A model generated the notes under the pieces. The model was not told the DNA's origin. It worked only from the letters and a program-made list of their open reading frames with translations, and did no database searches. From positions 27,750,433 to 27,814,432 of the forward strand of contig OW285188.1 of NCBI GenBank assembly GCA_935421135.1: 64,000 bases of DNA, read 5' to 3'. Source of the DNA: Bugulina stolonifera (Eukaryota; Bryozoa; Gymnolaemata; Cheilostomatida; Bugulidae). Both the position numbers and the translations under genes were made by a program. Positions 34,049 through 44,571 of the stretch are shown piece after piece; position 1 is the first letter of the stretch; each line of letters begins with the position of its first letter.

Positions 34049-35178
34049 TTTATACTTTATAATATAAAATTAGTTTATTTATAATGATCATAATAATGAG
34101 TTGGCAATGATTGAACAGAGGTAGTTTAAAATGGCAGACTGAGTGTCATTTGTTGGCAGCTCATCAGGCATTGAGCACAAGCTACTGAAAAGCCAGAATT
34201 GAACATGCAATTTTCGCAATGAAAGATGAGTAAACATCATGGTGTAGCTATCACTGGTGAGTGCGGTGAGCTCGCGCAAAAAGAACACAAAGGCAGATAA
34301 AACAAAGCGGCTGGAGCTGTTCATTGGAGCCTTATGAAAACACATGAATTGCCCAACTCTAATACTTGGTATACTTGGTAGGAGAGGATGAAAGTGTAAA
34401 GATATTATGAGACTTCAATATCTATGTGGATAAATTCGCAGAACCAAGATGACCGGACACCATTGCCATCAAGAAAAAGGAAGAAGAGTTGATGTCGCAA
34501 TAAAGAGGAGCATGTTGGGACTTAGCGCAAGAAATAACTAGATTATGGAAAATGAAATAAGTAGATAATAATAATAGTTATGCTGGGAACTACTACGGAG
34601 AGACTAAAACTGGCCAAGTTTGAGATGGATTTGTCATCTGAAACATTAGAAAAAGCAGGTCTGCTTGGGAGTGAGCATATCATATGGAAAGTGTTACAGA
34701 CTGATTATGAAAGCGGAGATAATTTGGTTATTCCAGGTTTTCGGAAAACAAAACTCAGTAAATGATTAACATAAATCGGTGAGAATAGACTGTGAGAATA
34801 GACTGTGGGAAAAACTTGCAAGTAATAATAATGTTGATAGTGGCTAAGATCATACATTAGAAACAAACCCGAGGAAAAGATATATTGAGAAACAAGCAAC
34901 AACATCATTACGTAGATTGGGTGGAAAACGAGATGAGACCACATTCCACATTTTAAGTAAGCGTAGCAAAATAGTTGAAACTGAATACAAGTAGCCAAAA
35001 TAGTGCATTGGAATCTATCTAGACTCTAGACAATGTGGATTCAAACTTACTGCAAAAAACGGTATGATCACCAACTGGTCACGGTGCTCAAAACGAAAAT
35101 GCAAAAATCCTGTAGCATGTGGGTGTTCAAACCGGCCATGCTACACAGGCGAGGCAGCCAGTTATAATAATAAATGAC
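34049..35178 (+). pseudogene. degenerate coding-like region, possibly from a transposon
   Basis: Several short frames here look protein-like but are broken by stops. 34580-34765 includes SSETLEKAGLLGSEHI and NLVIPGFRKTKLSK. 35019-35178 is Cys-rich with the spaced pattern CSKRKCKNPVACGC then CYTG, and closes with a stop. Codon composition is unlike the AT-rich flanks. No family is recognised with confidence. A decayed transposon or a host gene fragment is possible. Confidence 0.3.
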
Positions 35179-35221
35179 AAAAGGATAGATTAACGTCGTT
35201 GATTGTTGTTAGCAACATCCA

Positions 35222-36147
35222 TACTTGCCAAGTGTCCAGATTTTGTCAGGGTACCCCTGGTTTTTGTGTTTGTCCCTACTAATTTTCTAGCTGTCCGAAT
35301 TTTTTGCCCATGGTAAAACTGCTACCGAGCCTTATTAAATACAATATACAACCTAAAATATGTCATTTACTTTGAAGAAAATATTTCTAAAAGTCCCTTA
35401 TTAGCACTAATACGAACAATTTCAATTTCAATTTCTGAACTTGATATTTTTTACAGATAATTTGTATCAGAGATGCCAGACTCGAGTTAATTCAAGCAAC
35501 ATTTTATGGCTTATTATAAAGACTCGTAACTTGAATATACAGCTGTCAAAAACTTGTAACTTGAATTGTAATTCAATTATGGCTATGATCAAAGACTCTC
35601 AACTTGCACATCATTATATTGAAATATTCAATAACTCGAGTTTTCATTGGGCAGCTGTGAATTGTAATAAATAAAAATAACCACAGTTATAACCACCAAC
35701 CACGACCACAATTATAACACCTTTTAAACTAAAATTGTGACATTTTGCTTTGAAATTTGAACTTCCAACACCATTTCCTAACAAAATTTCACCGTAAGCT
35801 AAACAATAACCCAATAACTCTATAAAAAGACTCGAGTTAAACAAGAAAAGAATTGAATTGAAACTTGCTTGTAGTTAACTTGGATAACTTGACAAAAACT
35901 TGAGTTTCTGGGGACATGTAAATATTTAACTCGCAACTTGAAAGTTTTTATCTTTCATTGAAAGAATTGACTTGTAACTTGAAGAGTCACATCTAAGAGT
36001 TGGCCATGGAAACTTGAGTTTCCAAAATAAAACTTGCACACATCTCTGATTTGTATCCAAATAACATAAATATGTCCAGGGATTCTAGCACTTGTCCAGT
36101 CGAGATCAAATTTGTTCTGATTTTCGCTCTTGCTCCTTGGCAAGTAC
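35222..36147. mobile_element. TIR element interrupted by a hAT-like MITE
   Basis: The left end TACTTGCCAAG (35222) and right end CTTGGCAAGTA (ending 36147) form an 11-bp perfect inverted pair, extended by CCA/CCG. The 581-bp MITE at 35468-36048 sits inside. The outer element therefore measures about 340 bp without it. No target duplication was identified. Confidence 0.45.
35468..36048. mobile_element. hAT-like MITE with 8-bp target-site duplication
   Basis: The termini are CAGAGATG and CATCTCTG in inverted orientation. They are flanked by a perfect 8-bp duplication ATTTGTAT (35460-35467 and 36049-36056). An 8-bp duplication with CAG ends is the hallmark of hAT elements. The 581-bp interior is non-coding and full of AACTTG/CTCGAGTT motifs. 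It landed inside the TACTTGCCAAG element. Confidence 0.8.
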
Positions 36148-36942
36148 GGAAATACCTGGTTGGAAATAGAAGAAAGGAGTAAAAGACAAAGAGCAGGAGT
36201 TTCAGGTTGCTCGAAAGCAGTAGGATAAGGATTTGGCCAGAGAACTGAAAAGAATATAGAAAGCATCAGTCAATGTGGTCCCTTTTGTGGTTGGTATATT
36301 AGGTGCTGTGCAGAATCGAGAGGAAGAGCTAGTAATTTCTACGTTGTAAAATTATCGTAAATAATAGCAAATAGTAATAAAAAGATAATAAATTTGTAAT
36401 CATAATTAATCTATGCTCTCAAACTCATCGAGGAAGTAAAACCAAAACCAGAAACTATTAGGCGATTACATTTTCTCACCAATGCAAACTGACTATTTTG
36501 TTGCTATTGGCCTTTGTGTAGCTAGTAGACCAATTGTATTTAGTCTTGTTTCTGCACAATTGGCGTTTGCTAAATATACAGGGAAGATAACTCTAAGGTA
36601 TTCTTTATTAATCTAGACTTAGCTTTAAAAGATCCATGACCCGCATCTTATTGCACAGATAAAAATATAAGATACGCAAGCCCTTACTAACTCTGTTGCC
36701 CCATCCAAGGCTAATTGACACCATGGCTGCTCCAAACAGAAATTCTACCAAAAGTCAGTGTGAGTGTATTAGTAGTAATCTTCGCTCTTACTCTTCTCTA
36801 TTACAATTATAAGCTTTTTGTTTTTTTGTGTAGGACGTATTTGCAGAGCATATGCATGTATGTTGTGTGTAAAGTGGAATATGTTTCGGGTATAGCTTTT
36901 AAACGTTCTAAAACACTTATACTAACTATTTTTAATTTTAAT

Positions 36943-37020
36943 TTTTTCTTCCTTCCACCATTAGATTAGATTATTAATTATTAATAATAATTAATAATCT
37001 AATGGTGGAAGGAAGAAAAA
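36943..37020. repeat. long near-perfect inverted repeat (hairpin)
   Basis: TTTTTCTTCCTTCCACCATT (from about 36944) is mirrored by AATGGTGGAAGGAAGAAAAA (ending 37020) around an AT core. The only differences are a 5-bp ATTAG duplication on the left and small changes in the core. The arms are about 34 bp. Confidence 0.85.
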
Positions 37021-37509
37021 TAATAATAATTTATTATTATGATATTAATATAATTATTCATGATTATAGGGACCATTTGTCAAAAGGATAATCTGTTGAG
37101 CCCGACCTCACACGACGAAGGCAGTCACATAAGATAATAATGATAATTTACAACGCCTTTGTCCTTTGCTAAAACTAAAGCAGGAGAAGTTGTGTTCTCT
37201 ATATTTCGTTGGTGGACCACCCTTACCCCAATCACAAACAAGGAACTAAGGCTATTTAAATTTCTCCCCTACTGCACCTAGCAGGATAATGCTTGCAATG
37301 ATACATTATGATAATGAATAATTACAACTTACAAGCTTATATAAGGCACTAGGCACATGTAGGGCCTACAACGTTGTGGTGAATCAGCCACTTATTGACT
37401 CCCCTCTTACAAGAGGACCTAGTGAGTTCATAAAGTGTTGCATTATATCTGTAAGACAATCACAATGGCCATTTTATACCAATTGCTTAATTCGTTGTTA
37501 GTTCTGTCT
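37021..37509. other. intergenic sequence, no gene seen
   Basis: AT-rich sequence between the hairpin and the 37.5-kb repeat. No open frame, splice structure or transposon end was recognised. Confidence 0.5.
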
Positions 37510-37628
37510 GTACAGTCTGTATAGCATGTGCACTGCACTTACACTGCACTTACACTGCACTTACACTGCACTTACACTGCACTTACACTGTACAGTCTGT
37601 GAAGCATGTGCACTGCACTTACACTGCA
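37510..37628. repeat. 11-bp ACTGCACTTAC repeat within a duplicated block
   Basis: TACAGTCTGT(AT/GA)AGCATGTG begins at 37511 and again at 37580. Each is followed by ACTGCACTTAC units, five in the first block and one to two in the second. Confidence 0.8.
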
Positions 37629-38534
37629 ATGAACTACCAGCATTACCAGTTCTACTTTAACTAATCTAGCAGTATCAATCATCTAGTGCTCGAGCAACAC
37701 AGCACTGTTGGGGTTTGTGGCTTATTATCATCGTTATAATGGAAATTAAATGACAAAACAGTGGAATTATTTTCAGTCAGTGAATCCTGGGAGGACAATG
37801 AGGTAGGTCCAATCAAATCCAAGGAGGGTCCCGCGGAATTTAGGAGATTTGTCAAGTACGGTGTTACTTCTAGTGATCTCTACCTGAAGTCCGACCCATG
37901 CAGGTCCGACTCTCGATACTGATGTCCCCTAGTTCATTGTATTCAGTGCTTCTGCTGTTATATAAAATGTGTATATATGCTATATAGGCCAATATTTCAT
38001 TACTAAAGTAACACTGGGCAGAGCCTTGGTAATCTATTAATGTTAATAGTTGGGGTTTTTTGATAATGACCGAACCGACCCGCTGTGTTGGACCTACCTC
38101 GGATCAGCAGCGAGGCTAATCTAGTATAAATAGAGCAATAACATACCTCTGTTCATAAAAACCCGACAATGCAATTCTGTCACTGACCAACACCAGTTTG
38201 CATCTTCTCACCTCCAATAGCATAAAGTATACGTCTGTCGTTAGTTTACAAGTTACACTGTATATGCCAAGAAAGAGCCCAACTGTGGCGCCATGTTATG
38301 CTTGCTATAGCATTTGAATCTATTTTAGACATAGTGGTGTAAATAGTATTGCAGTGTAATTGGATTGTAGTAATCAAATAACTAACTAGCACCAGGTGAG
38401 ATGTAGACAATATAAAGTTGGGCTGCAAAGATTTTTAAGTAGTCATCAAATCCAACTAGGTCTGAGTCTGGTAAATTATTATGCTGAAATATTTTGCTTC
38501 ATGTGTTGATTTTGGACTTGCAGCTGCGAAGGAT
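37629..38534. other. COG1 upstream region with a short open frame
   Basis: 37785-37921 is an open stretch on the + strand (peptide parts ESWEDNEVGPIKSKEG and VKYGVTSSDLYLK) ending at TGA; no homology is recognised. GAGGTAGGTCCAA (37800) recurs inverted as TTGGACCTACCTC (38089), a possible element end pair. The COG1 promoter should lie near 38200-38500, but no motif is clear. Confidence 0.3.
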
Positions 38535-41500
38535 ATGGATGCTAATACATTGTTTGAGAATCATTCAGTTGAGGAAGTCCGTGACATTGAGAAGAAAATA
38601 AGACATGATATTGAGTGGAAGAAAGAAGAGATGAGAGATCTGGTTGGGTAGGTTATTTGCTACCTGTAGGCCTACCTGCACTACTAATAGACTTAACTGG
38701 CAGGTTGCACATAGGCCTGCCTGGCAGGGTGTACCTACACTGCTATGCAGTGCATATATTTGTGGCATTCACTTTTTGTTATGGGCTGCTCTAAGTTGAT
38801 TACACATCGTTGTACACCAAGTTGCCATATGCAATGTAGTAATGGTGTCTACATACATGTAATATATACATCTACAGTGTTCTATCAGTCTACTTAAATG
38901 TCTACGGACATAATGTCTACAGTTTAATTATTACTTTACAGAGAGAGGTATAGAGACCTGATATCAGCAGCAGACACTATAAAGCAGATGAAGCTGTGTG
39001 CTGAGAAGGTAGAGCTATTACTTTCATTGCTACAACTACTACTTGTACTCCTACTGATACTGCTACTAGTACTACTACTGATACTGCTACTAGTACTACT
39101 ACTGATACTGCTACTAGTACTACTACTGATACTACTAGTACTACTACTGATACTACTAGTACTACTACTGATACTACTAGCACTACTACTGATACTACTA
39201 GTACTACTACTGATACTACTAGTAGGCCCTGTCTGTTGCATGTCAATATATGGATTTACCACTCACCGTGTATTAGCTACTACTACTAGTGTTGGTAGCT
39301 CTGACTCTATTTGCTCCCGTAGAATATTCTAATGTACATATACGTGTATATACGTGTCCTTCAGCCAATACCATCTATTATATATATACATCTATACATG
39401 TATATACGTGTCCTTCAGCCAATACCATCTATTATATATATACATATACGTATCTCCTGCACCAGGTGTCCGAGAAGCTAACGGCTATCAACACTCAGTG
39501 TAGCAAACTGAAGGATATAAAGACTGAGAGGTTTGAAGGTGGGAACACTGGTATTAGTTCAGCTCTCCCTCAAAGGTTAGTTAATCCATTGGTTAGGTAC
39601 CTAAGGCTAGGTTTAGTCCCTGCAGATAACAGTGTAAGTTAATACTACTTCTATTGCATATAGACCACAATGTATAACTCATTGGTAATCAACTGATGGC
39701 AAATTAATGCCTAACCATCACACTGCATTGACTTTGAGTACATTGGTTGCAGGTCAAATCAGAAGGCTGTCTACGAGATAGCCTGTGAGATAAAGCTGCT
39801 ACTGGCTGTTCCTGGGAAGGTGAGTTGTCTCCCCGTACCGGTCGGTTGTTACTACGTTGAGTTTCTACCTAAGATCCGTCAAGATGCTTGTATAGTATTG
39901 ATATATCGTACCGCCGTATAGTATAGTATTGATATATCGTACCGCCGTATTGTATAGTATTGATATATCGTACCGCCGTACAGTATAGTATTGATATATC
40001 GTACCGCCGTATAGTATAGTATTGATATATCGTACCGCCGTATAGTATAGTATTGATATATCGTACCGCCGTATAGTATAGTATTGATATATCGTACCGC
40101 CGTATAGTATAGTATTGATATATCGTACCGCCGTACAGTATAGTATTGATATATCGTACCGCCGTAAAGTATAGTATTGATATATCGTACCGCCGTACAG
40201 TATAGTATTGATATATCGTACCGTCGTATAGTATAGTATTGATATATCGTACCGCCGTATAGTATAGTATTGATATATCATACCGCCGTACAGTATAGTA
40301 TTGATATATCGTACTGCCGTATAGTATAGTATTGATATATCGTACCGCCGTATAGTATAGTATTGATATATCGTACCGCCGTATAGTATAGTATTGATAT
40401 ATCGTACCGCCGTATTGTATAGTATTGATATATCGTACCGCCGTATAGTATAGTATTGATATATCGTACCGCCGTATAGTATAGTATTGATATATCGTAC
40501 CGCCGTATAGTATAGTATTGATATATCGTACCGCCGTACAGTATAGTATTGATATATCGTACCGCCGTAAAGTATAGTATTGATATATCGTACCGCCGTA
40601 TAGTATAGTATTGATATATCGTACCGCCGTATAGTATAGTATTGATATATCGTACCGCCGTACAGTATAGTATTGATATATCGTACCGCCGTATTGTATA
40701 GTATTGATATATCGTACCGCCGTATAGTATATTGATATATCGTACCGCCGTATAGTATAGTATTGATATATCGTACCGCCGTATAGTATAGTATTGATAT
40801 ATCATACCGCCGTATAGTATAGTATTGATATATCGTACCGCCGTATAGTATAGTATTGATATATCGTACCGCCGTACAGTATAGTATTGATATATCGTAC
40901 CGCCGTATAGTATAGTATTGATATATCGTACCGCCGTATTGTATAGTATTGATATATCGTACCGCCGTATAGTATAGTATTGATATATCGTACCGCCGTA
41001 TAGTATAGTATTGATATATCGTACCGCCGTATTGTATAGTATTGATATATCGTACCGCCGTACAGTATAGTATTGATATATCGTACCGCCGTATAGTATA
41101 GTATTGATATATCGTACCGCCGTATAGTATAGTATTGATATATCGTACCGCCGTACAGTATAGTATTGATATATCGTACCGCCGTATAGTATAGTATTGA
41201 TATATCGTACCACCGTACAGTATAGTATTGATATATCGTACCGCCATATAGTATAGTATTGATATATCGTACCGCCGTATTGTATAGTATTGATATATCG
41301 TACCGCCGTATAGTATAGTATTGATATATCGTACCGCCGTATTGTATAGTATTGATATATCGTACCGCCGTATAGTATTGATATATCGTACCGCCGTACA
41401 GTATAGTATTGATATATCGTACCGCCGTATAGTATAGTATTGATATATCGTACCGCCGTACGTTGTTATATGTATTCACATCCTACTACAGATTTGGAGT

Positions 41501-44489
41501 TATCTGGACAATTCAGACTATTTACCTGCGGCTAAGCTTTACCTGCTCTCCAGACATGTGCATGGCTGCCTGCAGTATGACACTCAGACTGGAGGTCAAG
41601 TGCTGGGCAGGTTCCCTGTCATAGCTAAGCAATGGTCTGCCATTAGTCACTTCAAGTCTTCTATACTTCAGGTATTGACTGTACAATGTGCACTATCATA
41701 GTATACAGTATATATACTATACTTTGGGTGTTGACTGTGTAAGTATACATAATCTACTTAGCCAGAAAACCTATCAATGTTACAGGGCTGTAGGCGCACC
41801 CTCTCTGATTACACAGAGTCTAATGCTAACATAGCTAATGCCGTCTGCTCTATCCTGCTGCTGGAAGATAAGACACCTAGACAAGTGTTCCAGGACTTCC
41901 TCGTCTGTAGAGTGGTATGTAGTAAGGGGGTGTTAGCACCCGCCCTACTTTATTCATGTACATGTACTTTGTGTCTGTGAATATCTGACTAGAGGCACAC
42001 ATGGTCCATTTGCATGATGTCATGAGACCATATTCCATGTGTATAATACTATACTGTAGTACTCAGGTAGAGATATGATATATAATACTATACTGTAGTA
42101 CTCAGGTAGAGATATGATATATATATGATATATAATACTATACTGTAGTACTCAGGTAGAGGTATGATATATACTACTATACTGTAGTACTCAGGTAGAG
42201 GTATAACTGGAGTGAGGAATCACATATCCAATGCTGTACAGCTCATACATAACACTGTCTACCAACTGAACAGTGTGTTTGCTGGCTCTCAGCCTCCTCT
42301 ATTAGGACAGTCTAACATCTTAGCTGATACCATATCTAGACTGCTGCAGCAGCCCTTACTAGGTGGGTACACATCATATAGTCTGTTACATCAGCCCTTA
42401 CTAGATGGTTATATACCATATAGTCTGTTATAATAGCCCTTACTAGATGGGAAATGATATAACCAGTATATCATGTAAAATGTGAACTGTTACATATTGA
42501 TGAATATAGGCTACCAAACATCGTGACATCTCAACTATTCCGAGTTCCCTGCATGTACAGAACCAGCAGAGATAGGACAACTCACAACTTTAATGTTTCG
42601 TGGAGTTCATGTTTTATTGTTAGTTCACTCAGTTGTGTATAAGTAGCGCCCATATTGTGTTAACTAACAATAACAAGTAACACTTTATTTACTGTAGATC
42701 AGCTGGGTATCCCAGAATTCTCTAGCCTTCGCAGGCATCTGCCGAAATCTGTTACTGGTAAGTGTAGTATGTTATATACACAGTAGTAATGTATGGTAAG
42801 TGTAGTATTTTCTATGCACAGTCCTAAGGCCCACTTATGCACTACTTGAAAAGCTTATTTATCAGTATTTATTATAATTTTCTTTTAAATCAAGAGAAGC
42901 ATTTTTAAATAAAATAAATTAATAACTATGACAATAATAGAATTTGGAACCGGAAACCTGGAATCTTATTGGCTTATGGGCCACCAAGACGCTGAGAAAA
43001 TATCTTTCAATGTTTAGTAGTTGTTTACTCTTTCCACAACTAGTTATCAGGAGCTGACAACTCCTGTAAGTCATTTACAAGGTAACCATATCATTCTGTT
43101 ACATTAGATGATACTATATTTGTACATATAGAGTACCAGCCCACTCTAAGAGTGCAGAATGTCTCTCTGTCCGAAGACTATCTAAAGAGTAGCTGTGACA
43201 AGTGGATCCAGTCGTAAGTATACCCCCTTTATATACCTTACTGTGATGAGTGGATCCAGTCGTAAGTATGCCCCCTTCATATACCTTACTGTGATGAGTG
43301 GATCCAGTCGTAAGTATGCCCCCTTCATATACCTTACTGTGACAAGTGGATCTAGTCGTAAGTATGCCCCCTTCATATACATTACTGTGACGATTGGATC
43401 CAGTCGTATCCTGTGATGCCAACTCAGGTTTTTCAACTTTAATGTATTTCCTAAATTCTGAATTAAACCTAAAACCTAAACCTGTCTTGTCATGTGTTTC
43501 TACATGTAGATCTCTAGAGAACATTAGGGTATATTATATTATAATGTATTACTAGATGTCTAGAGAACATTGGGGTATATTATATTATATTGTATTACTA
43601 GATGTCTAGAGAACATTAGGGTATATTATATTATATTGTATTACTAGATGTCTAGAGAACATTAGGGTATATTATATTATATTGTATTACTAGATGTCTA
43701 GAGAACATTAGGGTATATTATATTATATTGTATTACTAAATGTCTAGAGAACATTGGGGTATATTATATTATATTGTATTACTAGGTGTCTAGAGAACAT
43801 TGGGGTATATTATATTATATTGTATTACTAGGTGTCTAGAGAACATTGGGGTATATTATATTATATTGTATTACTAGATGTCTAGAGAACATTGGGGTAT
43901 ATTATATTATATTGTATTACTAGATGTCTAGAGAACATTAGGGTATATTATATTATATTGTATTACTAGATGTCTAGAGAACATCAGGGTATATTATATT
44001 ATATTGTATTACTAGATGTCTAGAGAACATTAGGGTATATTATATTATATTGTATTACTAGGTGTCTAGAGAACATTAGGGTATATTATATTATATTGTA
44101 TTACTAGATGTCTAGAGAACATTGGGGTATATTATATTATATTGTATTACTAGATGTCTAGAGAACATTAGGGTATATTATATTATATTGTATTACTAGA
44201 TGTCTAGAGAACATCAGGGTATATTATATTATATTGTATTACTAGATGTCTAGAGAACATTAGGGTATATTATATTATATTGTATTACTAGGTGTCTAGA
44301 GAACATTAGGGTATATTATATTATATTGTATTACTAGATGTCTAGCGAACATTAGGGTATATTATATTATATTGTATTACTAGGTGTCTAGAGAACATAC
44401 GGTCTGGTTTAAAGGAACAGCTTAGCTATGTTACTACTATTAAAAGCATGAGTTCGTTGAAGGATACAGTGTGGGCTCACTATACTGAG
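38535..44489 (+). CDS. COG1: conserved oligomeric Golgi complex subunit 1, 5' ten exons
   Basis: Exons: 38535-38647, 38942-39008, 39466-39575, 39753-39819, 41492-41671, 41786 to about 41906 or 41921, 42195-42362, 42698-42757, 43132-43213, 44384-44489. About 358 codons are present, roughly the N-terminal 40% of the family length. Motifs are TLFENHSVEEVRDIEKKIRH, GERYRDLISAADTIKQM, CEIKLLLAVPGKIWSYLD, SRHVHGCLQYDTQ, CSILLLEDKTPRQVFQDFLV, EYQPTLRVQNVSLSEDYLK and IRSGLKEQL. COG1 belongs to lobe A of the COG tethering complex in retrograde intra-Golgi traffic. The start 38535 has G at -3 and +4; an in-frame ATG at 38481 would add 18 residues. Exon 6 can leave in the right phase at several GT sites. 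Intron 10 enters the giant 46-bp satellite, so later exons lie beyond the window. Confidence 0.9.
39035..39225. repeat. interrupted ACT trinucleotide repeat
   Basis: Units of CTACTACTGATACT with GTACTA interruptions give a tract of about 190 bp in COG1 intron 2, starting about 25 bp after exon 2. Poly-Leu, poly-Ser and poly-Val frames across it are artefacts. Confidence 0.88.
39345..39450. repeat. 54-bp tandem duplication
   Basis: TACGTGTCCTTCAGCCAATA occurs at 39351 and 39405, followed in both by CCATCTATTATATATATACA, in COG1 intron 2. Confidence 0.85.
39880..41462. repeat. 31-bp minisatellite in COG1 intron 4, about 51 copies
   Basis: The unit contains GTATTGATATATCGTACCGC followed by CGTATAGTATA; the variable site is CGTATAG/CGTATTG/CGTACAG/CGTAAAG. 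Copies at about 40735 and 41385 lack 5 bp, and one near 41380 is shortened. The minus strand has no stop in any phase of the unit. Since 31 is not divisible by 3, all three minus frames stay open and give a 31-residue repeat. Confidence 0.95.
42040..42212 (+). repeat. 39-bp array of acceptor plus exon start, 4 copies
   Basis: GTACTCAGGTAGAGRTATGA occurs at about 42059, 42098, 42148 and 42187 (the last reads GTATAACT). The fourth copy is the acceptor of COG1 exon 7 (exon starts 42195 after CTCAG). The upstream part of the unit, TATATAATACTATACTGTA, is shared with the 2020-3096 array. Confidence 0.88.
42353..42450 (+). repeat. 42-bp array of exon end plus donor, 3 copies
   Basis: CCCTTACTAGGTGGGTA (exon 7 end and donor at 42362/42363) recurs at 42395 and 42437 as CCCTTACTAGATGG, so the intronic copies have lost the GT of the donor. 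Confidence 0.88.
43189..43408 (+). repeat. 48-bp array of exon end plus donor, 4-5 copies
   Basis: AAGTGGATCCAGTCGTAAGT (end of COG1 exon 9, codons K-W-I-Q-S, and the GTAAGT donor at 43214) repeats with a 48-bp period. All full copies keep the perfect GTAAGT donor. The last copy breaks off as CAGTCGTATCC. Confidence 0.93.
43511..44398 (+). repeat. 46-bp array of acceptor plus exon start, about 19 copies
   Basis: The unit contains GTATTACTAG and then RTGTCTAGAGAACAT. The final copy supplies the acceptor at 44383 and the first 15 bases of COG1 exon 10. Copies differ at ATGTC/GTGTC and TTAGGG/TTGGGG/TCAGGG. Reading on from an upstream copy's acceptor in the COG1 frame reaches a stop within the unit. 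Confidence 0.94.
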
Positions 44490-44545
44490 GTAAGTATGTT
44501 ACTTCCTGTAACTATATGCGTATCATGTGCTATAATAACAATATA

Positions 44546-44571
44546 CAGTGGAACTCGCTTAATTCGGCCTC
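44546..44571 (+). mobile_element. MITE terminal inverted repeat fragment next to the giant satellite
   Basis: CAGTGGAACTCGCTTAATTC matches the terminus of the pogo-like MITEs at 21784 and 33611 and follows a TA. The homology ends after CGGCCTCG, exactly where the 46-bp satellite begins. The other end of this MITE is not in the window. Confidence 0.65.

Noticed and set aside
39865..41479. Minus-strand frames of 225-460 residues
   Set aside because: These are the 31-bp intronic array of COG1 read on the opposite strand.
43114..43524. Minus-strand frame opposite COG1 exon 9
   Set aside because: It is the 48-bp junction repeat read backwards. The + strand exon matches COG1 with correct splice phases.
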